NCBI GenBank assembly: GCA_964392615.1
Contig: CAYMRB010000310.1
Coordinates: 1-12,343, forward strand
Source of the DNA: CAYMRB01 sp964392615
GTDB taxonomy: Bacteria > Planctomycetota > UBA8108
DNA length: 12,343 bases
Direction of reading: 5' to 3'
Both the position numbers and the translations under genes were made by a program. Positions 5,486 to 12,343 of this stretch are shown here, piece after piece. How positions within the stretch are numbered: the first letter of the stretch is position 1; every line of letters starts with the position of its first letter. Below the pieces are notes generated by a model, which had not been told where the DNA came from, did not search any database, and saw only the letters and a list, made by a program, of their open reading frames with translations.

Positions 5486-6532
5486 ATGGACTCAAACGCC
5501 CCTCACATCCTGCTCGTCGACGACGAGGCGTTCATCCGCCACGCGCTCGAGCTCTACTTCGAAACGCACGGGTTCCGCGTGTCGACGGCGCAGGACGGCG
5601 ACGCTGCCCTGGAGACGTTCCGCGCGCCCGAGAAGCCGCTCGACGTCGTGATTCTCGACCTGCTGATGCCCGGAACGCACGGGCTCGACGTCCTGCGCGA
5701 GCTCAAGAGCATCGATCCGCTCGTCGAGGTCATCATCGCGACGGGATGCGGGAGCATGAACCACGCGGTCGAGGCTCTCCGTCACGGTGCGTTCGACTTC
5801 ATCACGAAGCCGATCCTCAACTTCGACGAGGATCTTCTGAAGACCGTCGAGAAGGCCCTCGCCGCGCGCACGAAGAAGCTCGCCGAGACGAAGGTGCCTG
5901 AAGTCGAGCTGCGCCCTGTCGCGACCCCGCTGCCGATTCCGCCTCCGAACCCGTCGTCGGAAAACGGCGTGGGCTGGGGAGCGGTCTACCGGCGGATGGA
6001 GCGGCTCGCGCGCGAGCACGGCGATCGCGAGGTCGATCAGAGCACCGCCGACGCGGTTTGGAACGTGCTCAACGAGGGGCTCGGCGCCGACGCGGCGCTC
6101 TTCATTCAGCAGGATGACGAGGAGTGGCAATGCCTCTACTCTTGGGGCTTCAGCGCGCCGCCGACGGCCCGCGACCTCTGGCAGACCCGCCCCGACGCTG
6201 ACGAGCCTGAAAGGGACGCTTCCGAGCGCGACGGCCGGGTCGGCGTCGATGGGCCGCGGCGCGACATGGTGCCCCGCTGGGACATGAAGTGGTCGCGAGT
6301 CCTCCACGTACCGTTCTGCGGCGCGGGAGGCGGGCACCTCGTGTTGTTGCTCTTCTATCGCGACGAGTCCGTGCTCGACCTCGAAGAGAGCCCGCTCTCA
6401 CTGCTGGCGGCGGTCTTGAGCTGGGTGTTCCGCCGCCCGAACGGCGTGACGATGCCCGAGATCGTTCGCCTGTCGGAAACGACCTCCGCGTCGCCCGGCG
6501 ACGGCAGCAGCACCACCTCCCCCGTTTCTTGA
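5486..6532 (+). CDS. Response regulator: NtrC-type receiver fused to a GAF-like domain
   Basis: This 348-residue cytoplasmic protein begins with an intact receiver (about 6-130): acidic pocket D12/D13, phosphoacceptor D58 in ILDLLMPG, T86, and K108-P. The GAFDFITKP stretch is typical of NtrC-family receivers. A Pro-rich linker (about 150-160) leads to residues about 161-325, which resemble a GAF domain: WNVLNEGLGADAALFI, a WQCLYSWGF strand, HVPFCGAGGGHLVLLLFY and a final amphipathic helix. There is no helix-turn-helix, AAA+ or cyclase domain, so phosphorylation probably controls a protein contact or ligand sensing. The ATG at 5486 is the only plausible start, but its ribosome-binding site (aagga at 5479-5483) is very close; coupling to the upstream gene 34 bases away may help. 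The last 14 codons and the stop lie in the first copy of a tandem duplication. The receiver is certain; the GAF call is from pattern only. Confidence 0.88.
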   Translation: MDSNAPHILLVDDEAFIRHALELYFETHGFRVSTAQDGDAALETFRAPEKPLDVVILDLLMPGTHGLDVLRELKSIDPLVEVIIATGCGSMNHAVEALRHGAFDFITKPILNFDEDLLKTVEKALAARTKKLAETKVPEVELRPVATPLPIPPPNPSSENGVGWGAVYRRMERLAREHGDREVDQSTADAVWNVLNEGLGADAALFIQQDDEEWQCLYSWGFSAPPTARDLWQTRPDADEPERDASERDGRVGVDGPRRDMVPRWDMKWSRVLHVPFCGAGGGHLVLLLFYRDESVLDLEESPLSLLAAVLSWVFRRPNGVTMPEIVRLSETTSASPGDGSSTTSPVS

Positions 6533-6611
6533 CGGTCCCGCGGGCGCCGCCGCGTCGCCCGGCGGCGGCAGCAGCACCGCCTCCCCCGTTTCTTGACGGG
6601 TCCCGCGGGCG
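6486..6611 (+). repeat. Tandem direct duplication of about 61 bp across a gene end and promoter
   Basis: 6486-6546 and 6550-6611 are near-identical direct copies separated by three bases. Only two substitutions and one inserted G distinguish them. Copy 1 contains the last codons and TGA of the receiver-GAF gene. Copy 2 carries the corresponding DNA into the spacer and supplies the TTGACG used as -35 for the giant gene. Each copy contains the 8-bp palindrome cccgcggg (6537-6544 and 6602-6609). The near-identity points to a recent duplication or active maintenance. Confidence 0.9.
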
Positions 6612-6621
6612 TTTCTATAAC
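6593..6621 (+). promoter_or_regulatory. Near-consensus sigma70-type promoter of the giant exported protein
   Basis: TTGACG at 6593-6598 and TATAAC at 6616-6621 are separated by exactly 17 bases; each matches the housekeeping consensus at five of six positions. Transcription should start near 6628. The palindrome cccgcggg (6602-6609) lies in the spacer. A six-base-arm dyad, tcgatc-cc-gatcga at 6635-6648, lies just past the predicted start point. Both are placed where a repressor could act. Copy 1 of the duplication has the same TTGACG (6529-6534) but no -10 at the right distance. Confidence 0.7.
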
Positions 6622-6663
6622 GGACGTGAGCTGTTCGATCCCGATCGACCCCCGGCCCGCGAT

Positions 6664-6676
6664 AGGAGCCGCGATG
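6664..6676 (+). promoter_or_regulatory. Ribosome-binding site that fixes the start of the giant gene
   Basis: aggag at 6664-6668 stands five bases before ATG 6674. This start gives an immediate signal peptide. The longer in-frame opening from 6593 would begin inside the -35 box and bury the signal sequence, so it is rejected. Confidence 0.85.
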
Positions 6677-9600
6677 AGCATTCTCGAACGGGCCCCGGCG
6701 ACGACGATCCTCCTTGCGGTCTCGCTCCTGGCCAACACGACGCTGTTCGCGCAGCAGGGCGGGGCCGCGGCCGACACGAGCCGCGGCGTGTTCCCGCCGA
6801 CGTCGCAGGAGTACCAGGTCCTGTGGCGCGAGCTCGAGGCCGGCTTGGCGAAGTCCGACTACGACGTCGTCCTCGATCGGCTCGACGAGTTCATCACCTT
6901 GGCCGCTGCGCCCAGGGATGCGACTGGCGACGCGGGAGTCGTGTCGAACGACGCAGGCCTCGCGCTCGGCATCCGGGCGCTGCTGCGGCGGACCATCGAC
7001 GCGCTTCCGGCACGACGCCGCGCGCAGTTCATCGAAGCGCTCGACGCCGCGCTGCACGAACGCTGGGACGAGCCGGCGGGACCGACGCGCGCCGCGTTGC
7101 GCCACCGGATCCTTCGCGACTGTCCGGAGTCGAGCCTGCGCGCTGCCGTCCTTCAGGAAGAGGTCGACTTCCGCGTCCTGCAGGGCGAGTGGGCGGCGGC
7201 CCGCGCGGTGACACGGGCCCTGTCGGAGCTCGTCGCGGCGGCCCCTGACGCGTTCGATTCGCAGACGCGTGTGCGGACGCTCGCCGTGGCGCTGGAGGTC
7301 GCTCGCGCCGTCGGCGACCGGAGCGCGTTCGAGGCTCACCGCACCGCGCTTCGAACGGCCGTCGACGCGGCGGGCAGCGACGAGATTCCCGCTGCGCTCG
7401 AACGCCATGTCCGGCGCCTGCTCGAGATCGCGCCGCCGACAGCCCTCGCGCGGGGCGAGTCCACACGCAACGCCCTCCTCGCCCCGGTCGAGTTCCGCGA
7501 ATCGCTGACGTCGAGCGCCTACCGCCTCGGCGCGGTACTCTGGCGTCACTCGTCGCGTAATCCGGGACTCGAACGCTTCGTGTCCGAGCGCCTTCGAACG
7601 CGCAACGGGCGCGGAGCGCGACGCGCGGATGTGCCCGTGCCGTTCTTTCCGAGTCTTCGCGCCGGTCGCCTTCTCCTGCAACACGAGAACCGCGTGTCAG
7701 CGCACGACGCGCACAGCGGACGGCCGTTGTGGACCTACGAATTCGGCACGAGCGATGGGCTGTACAGCGCGGCGCGAGCACCGGTCGCGACGGACGAAGT
7801 ATGCTTCGTCGAACACGCTGGCGAGCTCCTCGCACTCGAGCTCGACAGCGGAGAGCTCCTGTGGCGAACGCGTTTCGCCTACGACTTGACGACACGCGAG
7901 CTGCGCCCCCTGACCGAGCGAACGGCGCTGGCCGAGCGCCGCTACCCGGACGCGGTGGAGGAGCGCTGGCCGGACAGCGTGCCGGACCTCGACTTCACTC
8001 CCGATCAGGGCAGCGGTCAACGTGTGCGACTGGCGCCGCCGGTGATCGACGGAGACGCGATCATCGTGCCGGTGCACATCCGACTCGACCGGCAGGCGCT
8101 GTGCTGGCTGGTGCGGCTCGACCGCCGCGGCGAGCCCCGCTTCGAGACGTTCCTCGGTACGGCGCGCGGCGCGGATTTCCTCGGCCTCGGCGCGACGGGC
8201 AGCCCGCCGTGGATCACCCGCGGCGACGGCGCCGGCGACCTCGGCATCGCCGATCGGCTGGTCTACGTATCGAACCTCGGATTCATCGCGTGCGTCGATC
8301 CGTTCGACGGCACGATCTTCTGGCTGCGAGAGTACGCGTCGTTGACGACGCGCGGGCTGCAGGAGTCGATCCGCGACGAGAACCGCTGGCACGTCAACCC
8401 TGTCGTGCCCCTTCCCGGCGGGAGCGAGGTGCTCGTCGCGCCGCAGGACTCCCCCGCGCTTCTCGCCGTGCGCGTCGCCGACGGCGCGACCACCTGGAGC
8501 GCGTTCCGCGAAGAGCACTCGACGATCGTGGGCGTGACGGAATCGATGTGCGTCATCGGTGGCGCGCGCTTGCGCGGCATACGGATCGCGGGCCCGTCGC
8601 GCGGCGAGACCGCGTGGGTCGTCGACCCGACGGCCGCCGCACCTGCGCGTGCGGCCGACCGCGACACGGCATCGGACGGCGACGGCGCGTTCGAGGCGCG
8701 CGGACGCGCGCTCCTGCTTCACGATCGCGTCCTCGTGCCGACCGCCGATCACCTCGTGACGATCGACGCGTCCAACGGTGCGGTCCTGGCGACGGACCTC
8801 TGGGACTTTTCCGGAGCCGGCGGCAATCTGCTCCTCGTCGACAACCGCCTCGCGGTGATCCACGCGAGCGGGTTCCTGCTCTACGAGGAGTTCGCCGAAA
8901 GCTTGGCTCGCATCGAGGCGATTCCCGATGGTGAGCCGGCGAGGTGGCTGCGGCTCGCGCGGCTCCGACTGCGATCGGGCGATGCGGACGGCGGCATCGA
9001 TGCGCTCGATTCGTGGCAGGCCGCGAAGCCCGAACGACCGCGGGCCAACTCGCCACTCGACCGACTGCAGCTCGAGGTCGCCGAGGTCGTGCGACAGGCC
9101 GCGCGCACGGCGCCGGCGCCGACCGCCGCCCGCCTGCTGCGCCTGCGCAGCGCCGTCGAGAGCGCCCCGTCCCGCAAGGTCGAGGCGGCGATCGACGAGG
9201 CTCTCTGGCTCGAACGATCCGGCGATCCGCGCGCCGCGCTCGACGCCCTGCACCGCGCGCTGTCGTACGACGTCGGGCCGGGGGACGCAGCGGACGAACG
9301 CGCACCGAAGAGATCGCGCTACTTCGTCGCCGACTATCTGCCGGTCGCCTCGGAGGACTTCGTGCGCGAGCGGCTGCGTCAGGTGCGCGCGGCGGTCGAT
9401 GATCCGGCGCAGGAGTTCGCCGCGCTCGAGACGCGTGCGCTCACCGCGTTGCGCGACGCGCAGCGCAAGGGTGCGCTCCTGTCGCTTCAAGAGGTTCTGC
9501 GGCTCTATCCGTTCACCCGCGCCGCATCGCAGGCCTACCGCGACGTGGTGAACCACTACCTCGACCATGGCAACACGGACCTCGCCGTGCGGACGCTCCT

Positions 9601-12256
9601 CGATGCCCTCGCGGAGTTCGGGGACACCGGCAGCGACGAAGCGGTCCGCTTCGGTCTCGAAGCGGCGCATCTGCTCTACGACAGCGGCGAGGGAACGACG
9701 GCCCGTGCGCACCGACGCGCCCGGGCGCGACAGCTCTACGAGACGCTGCGCGACCGGTACGCCGACAAGCGGATCACGGGCGTTCGCGGGCTGATCGCCG
9801 GCGAAACCGTCGGCGCGTACATCGATCGACGCCTTCACGATCCCGGCCTCCGCGAGGTCGCCGCGCGCGATGGCGGGGAGCTGCGCGTGCCGCTCGCGAT
9901 GGCGTGGCGCTCCCCCGCCGATCTGATGGCGCCGGAGAAGACATTCCTGCTTCCCGGTGGCGAGCTTCCCGCTGCAGCGCGCGCTTGCTTCTTTACGCAG
10001 GAGAGAGAAGTCGTCGAGTGCACGAACGCCGCGACGGGCCTGCCGGTCTGGACCGTCCACCTGGCGAGCGTTCCGAAGTTCGCGCTCGATCGGCCGCTGC
10101 TGAGCTTCCCGTACGCACGCCGCGGCGACAAGGAACTACGCGGCCGGTTCATCGGCGACCTGCTCATCCTCCACGATCACCGCAACCTGTTCGCGATCAG
10201 CCACGCCCGCGGCAAGGTCGTCTGGCACGTGCCGTTCGGCGATGGCGATCAGGGCGCGAGCCCGAGCGGACGCCTCCGACTGCTGCGCGAACGGATCCGC
10301 GGCGCGCAGATCGACGCGGAGGGCATTCGACTGACAACGAGCCGCCAGCAGCTGATCGCGTTCGATCTGGACGGACGCAAGCTCTGGAACCGTGCGCTCG
10401 GCTTCGACCCGTCCGCCGACGATCCGCTGCGCGCGGGCGACGAGCTGTTCATTCTGCGTCGGCGGCCGGTCGCGTGGACGGCGTTCGCGATCCGCGACGG
10501 CGAGCCGCGCCCGGTCTTCTCGCTCCCCGGCGGCACACGTCCGCTGCCCCGCATGGCGGACCCGATCGACGTCGGCGAAGGCCGCGTCCTGTTCCCGCAA
10601 GGCGGCGAGCTGTCGTTGCTCGATCTCGCGAGACGGCGGGTCGAATGGAGCTTCCGCGGCGAGCACGAGGCGCAGATCCAGAACCTGTTCTGGGACGCAC
10701 GGTCGAACGACGTCCTCGTGGTGTTGCAGCGCACCAACGGCTGGCCGGTCTTGCTCAGCCTGGCCGTGCGCGACGGACGGGAGCGCTGGCGATACGACAA
10801 GTTCCCGGTGCAGAGGACGCGCTTCAACGTCGTCCGGGATATCCTCCCCGGCGGTCGCGAGCAGGTCTTCGTCATCCACGGCGAGGACAGCTGGAAGCTG
10901 CTGGCTCTCCAGGTCGGGCCAGCGCAGCGGGCCGATCGCGCCGCCGCCTCGAAGGTGCTCGTCGATCCGCTCTGGCCGCGACGCGAGGTCGACCTCGGTC
11001 GGTTCTTCTCGATCGGGCGCCAGCGACAGCTCCACGTCGCGCAGAACGCGCTGATCTTCCCGGATCCCGACCTCTCGGTCTCGATCCTCGACCGCCAGAA
11101 CGGCACGCTGCTCGATCCGCCGCCGAACCTGCTCAGCCGCTTTCTTCTCGGCAAGGGATCGTATCGCACGGCGGTGATCGACGGCCGGCTGATCGTGCTG
11201 ACGGACCAGGGCGCGGCGGGCTTCGCGTCGGCTGCGTCGGTCGTCGCCGTAGCTCGCGAACCGGACCGCCCCCCCAACGCCCACGTGCGCCCCAACCTCG
11301 ACGCCCCGAGCGACTCCGAGCGCATCACCGCGCTCGCGCTCGAGTACTTCCGCACCGGGGAGCTCGACACCGCGATGCTCCTGCTCGACCGCAGCCTCGA
11401 GTCCGAAGCCGTCCTGACGTCACCCGATCTCGACGCCCGCGAGCGCTTGACGATCCTGCTCGAGGGGATCCAGCAGGAAGCGATGCGGGCGCTGCCGAGT
11501 CCGCAAATCGCGGCGCGTCACATGCGCGAGGCTCCGGAGGTCGACGGCGTGCTCGACGACGCTTGGAGCTACTCCTACCGCCTGCGCCTGACGGCGCCGA
11601 GGAACATCCATCCGATACCCGCACCCGGTCTACGGCGTAAATGGGACGGCGAGGAAGACCTGTCGGCGATTCTGTACAGCGGCTGGGACGACGACTACTT
11701 CTACTTCGCGCTCGATGTCGACGACGACGTGCTGCGCGCGTTCGATCGCGACGCCGAGAACTGGCGGGGTGACTGCTTGCTGATCGGTCTCGACCCCGAA
11801 GGTGACGGCGGTTTCCGGCGCGGCGGCGACGACCAGCTGATGACGCTCGCGCTGACCCTCCCGAAGCGCCAGAAGGACAAGGATCGCGGCGACGACGATG
11901 ACGCACCCGACGACGATGACGACGGCGGCGGCGATGATGATGATGATGGCGCCGACGACATCGACCGACCGGACGGGCTCTACTCGGTCAAGAAGAAGGA
12001 CGACAATAGCGGCGCGATCTACGAGTGCGCGATCCCGTGGAACAGCTTCCCCGCCTTCGAGGAGGGCCGCGCTGAACCGTCGCCGGGCTACGAGTTCGGC
12101 CTCAGTCTCCTCCTGACCGACGACGACAGCGGCCGAGGCGCGACGAAGACCCTGAGCCTCAATCCCTGCCATCGGATCCCTCGCAAGCAACGGAACGCGT
12201 GGATCTGGCGCTTCCTGGTGCCCGAGTTCTTCCCGCGGGTGCAACTGCGGCAGTAG
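6674..12256 (+). CDS. Giant exported PQQ-like propeller/TPR protein with CBM9-like C-terminus
   Basis: This protein has 1860 residues. A signal peptide (1-26; hydrophobic TTILLAVSLLANTTLF, likely cleavage LFA|QQ) sends it to the periplasm or beyond. After a helical N-domain (about 30-320) comes a first propeller-like region (about 323-736) with PQQ-type strand motifs such as GRPLWTYEFG, GELLWRTRF and GTIFWLREY. A helical, TPR-like region follows (about 740-1040), then a second propeller-like region (about 1072-1526; GKVVWHVPFG, GRKLWNRAL, GRERWRYDK), a short TPR-like pair (about 1547-1585) and a C-terminal domain from about 1610. The last opens with EVDGVLDDAWSYS and continues YFYFALDVDDD, resembling family 9 carbohydrate-binding domains. 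An Asp-rich insert (1740-1764) interrupts it. The propeller signature is structural and does not prove PQQ binding. A scaffold, polymer-binding or envelope-assembly role is possible; no catalytic site is recognised. It has its own promoter. Confidence 0.9.
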   Translation: MSILERAPATTILLAVSLLANTTLFAQQGGAAADTSRGVFPPTSQEYQVLWRELEAGLAKSDYDVVLDRLDEFITLAAAPRDATGDAGVVSNDAGLALGIRALLRRTIDALPARRRAQFIEALDAALHERWDEPAGPTRAALRHRILRDCPESSLRAAVLQEEVDFRVLQGEWAAARAVTRALSELVAAAPDAFDSQTRVRTLAVALEVARAVGDRSAFEAHRTALRTAVDAAGSDEIPAALERHVRRLLEIAPPTALARGESTRNALLAPVEFRESLTSSAYRLGAVLWRHSSRNPGLERFVSERLRTRNGRGARRADVPVPFFPSLRAGRLLLQHENRVSAHDAHSGRPLWTYEFGTSDGLYSAARAPVATDEVCFVEHAGELLALELDSGELLWRTRFAYDLTTRELRPLTERTALAERRYPDAVEERWPDSVPDLDFTPDQGSGQRVRLAPPVIDGDAIIVPVHIRLDRQALCWLVRLDRRGEPRFETFLGTARGADFLGLGATGSPPWITRGDGAGDLGIADRLVYVSNLGFIACVDPFDGTIFWLREYASLTTRGLQESIRDENRWHVNPVVPLPGGSEVLVAPQDSPALLAVRVADGATTWSAFREEHSTIVGVTESMCVIGGARLRGIRIAGPSRGETAWVVDPTAAAPARAADRDTASDGDGAFEARGRALLLHDRVLVPTADHLVTIDASNGAVLATDLWDFSGAGGNLLLVDNRLAVIHASGFLLYEEFAESLARIEAIPDGEPARWLRLARLRLRSGDADGGIDALDSWQAAKPERPRANSPLDRLQLEVAEVVRQAARTAPAPTAARLLRLRSAVESAPSRKVEAAIDEALWLERSGDPRAALDALHRALSYDVGPGDAADERAPKRSRYFVADYLPVASEDFVRERLRQVRAAVDDPAQEFAALETRALTALRDAQRKGALLSLQEVLRLYPFTRAASQAYRDVVNHYLDHGNTDLAVRTLLDALAEFGDTGSDEAVRFGLEAAHLLYDSGEGTTARAHRRARARQLYETLRDRYADKRITGVRGLIAGETVGAYIDRRLHDPGLREVAARDGGELRVPLAMAWRSPADLMAPEKTFLLPGGELPAAARACFFTQEREVVECTNAATGLPVWTVHLASVPKFALDRPLLSFPYARRGDKELRGRFIGDLLILHDHRNLFAISHARGKVVWHVPFGDGDQGASPSGRLRLLRERIRGAQIDAEGIRLTTSRQQLIAFDLDGRKLWNRALGFDPSADDPLRAGDELFILRRRPVAWTAFAIRDGEPRPVFSLPGGTRPLPRMADPIDVGEGRVLFPQGGELSLLDLARRRVEWSFRGEHEAQIQNLFWDARSNDVLVVLQRTNGWPVLLSLAVRDGRERWRYDKFPVQRTRFNVVRDILPGGREQVFVIHGEDSWKLLALQVGPAQRADRAAASKVLVDPLWPRREVDLGRFFSIGRQRQLHVAQNALIFPDPDLSVSILDRQNGTLLDPPPNLLSRFLLGKGSYRTAVIDGRLIVLTDQGAAGFASAASVVAVAREPDRPPNAHVRPNLDAPSDSERITALALEYFRTGELDTAMLLLDRSLESEAVLTSPDLDARERLTILLEGIQQEAMRALPSPQIAARHMREAPEVDGVLDDAWSYSYRLRLTAPRNIHPIPAPGLRRKWDGEEDLSAILYSGWDDDYFYFALDVDDDVLRAFDRDAENWRGDCLLIGLDPEGDGGFRRGGDDQLMTLALTLPKRQKDKDRGDDDDAPDDDDDGGGDDDDDGADDIDRPDGLYSVKKKDDNSGAIYECAIPWNSFPAFEEGRAEPSPGYEFGLSLLLTDDDSGRGATKTLSLNPCHRIPRKQRNAWIWRFLVPEFFPRVQLRQ
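11891..11965 (+). repeat. Asp-codon low-complexity run inside the C-terminal domain of the giant gene
   Basis: Mostly gac/gat triplets, including gatgatgatgatgatgg, encode residues 1740-1764, nearly all Asp and Gly. The run sits between two recognisable halves of the CBM9-like domain, where it would form an exposed acidic loop. A calcium-binding role is possible, but no spaced calcium-binding consensus is seen. Confidence 0.7.
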
Positions 12257-12343
12257 CTCCTCCGCCGCCGATTCCGGCTCCGACTCCGCCTCCGACTCCG
12301 ACTCCGCCTCCGACTCCGACGCCGACTCCGGCCGACTCCGACG
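12257..12343. repeat. Non-coding hexamer repeat after the giant gene, continuing past the window
   Basis: After the TAG at 12254-12256, the sequence from about 12264 to the edge is built of ctccga and ctccgc units (gactcc, gcctcc, gacgcc), very like the tract at 4900-5070. One + frame reads Asp-Ser/Ala-Ser pairs but has no start codon after the last in-frame stop. The minus strand is open from the edge but then runs antisense to the giant gene. It could be the end of a neighbouring low-complexity gene or a free microsatellite. No terminator for the giant gene is visible. Confidence 0.6.

Noticed and set aside
4401..5651. Alternative plus-strand Arg/Gly-rich frame over the acidic gene
   Set aside because: It has no ribosome-binding site, runs into the receiver-GAF gene, and its Arg-rich pattern is simply the hexamer repeat read out of frame. 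The two long minus-strand frames here are rejected for the same reason.
7697..10060. 787-residue minus-strand open frame inside the giant gene
   Set aside because: The plus frame has a promoter, ribosome-binding site, signal peptide and repeated propeller motifs. The minus frame shows only low-complexity shadow composition.
12270..12343. Plus-strand Ser-Asp coding frame at the window end
   Set aside because: After the last in-frame stop (about 12153) there is no ATG, GTG or TTG in this frame before the repeat, so it cannot be called a gene from this window.
11630..12343. Minus-strand frame open from the right edge, reading Ser-Glu pairs then an Ile/Val stretch
   Set aside because: It would be antisense to the well-supported CBM9-like end of the giant gene, and the Ile/Val run is the complement of the Asp codons. 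A short gene end confined to the repeat itself cannot be excluded.

Overview
The window is high-GC bacterial DNA. It carries a signalling-rich cluster followed by one giant exported protein. Long secreted proteins that mix PQQ-like propeller repeats, TPR-like helices and a carbohydrate-binding-type C-terminus, together with Ser/Asp-rich low-complexity proteins and many two-component genes, would fit Planctomycetota or another deep, metabolically complex lineage. No rRNA or marker gene in the window settles this, so the assignment is tentative.

Layout on the + strand unless noted. (1) 1-639: the 3' part of an RluA-type rRNA pseudouridine synthase, cut by the window edge. (2) 633-783: a large imperfect palindrome that starts inside the last codons of that gene. 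(3) 921-1535: a small protein with a degenerate receiver and a histidine-kinase dimerisation/phosphoacceptor (DHp) hairpin but no ATPase domain. (4) 1532-3202: a hybrid histidine kinase (REC-DHp-ATPase-REC) whose start overlaps the previous stop (ATGA). (5) 3309-3869, minus strand: a coiled-coil protein with a four-cysteine zinc ribbon, convergent with the kinase. (6) 3870-4203: a divergent control region with three short dyads and a recognisable promoter. (7) 4204-5451: a very acidic protein with a Ser-Asp/Glu low-complexity tract built from a hexanucleotide repeat. (8) 5486-6532: a receiver domain fused to a GAF-like domain, with no DNA-binding output. (9) 6486-6611: a tandem direct duplication covering the end of that gene; its second copy supplies the -35 of a near-consensus promoter. 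(10) 6674-12256: an exported protein of 1860 residues. (11) 12257-12343: a non-coding hexamer repeat resembling the one inside gene 7, running off the window.

The signalling genes could form one phosphorelay. The hybrid kinase autophosphorylates, the DHp-only protein could carry or drain phosphate, and the receiver-GAF protein could be an end acceptor. This is inferred from gene order and domain content; partner specificity cannot be read from the sequence. The giant protein has its own promoter and a signal peptide, and is probably an envelope protein regulated separately. The least ordinary elements are the DHp-only protein coupled to a hybrid kinase, the palindrome at the RluA stop codon, the duplication-built promoter, and the recurrence of one hexamer repeat in both coding and non-coding DNA.
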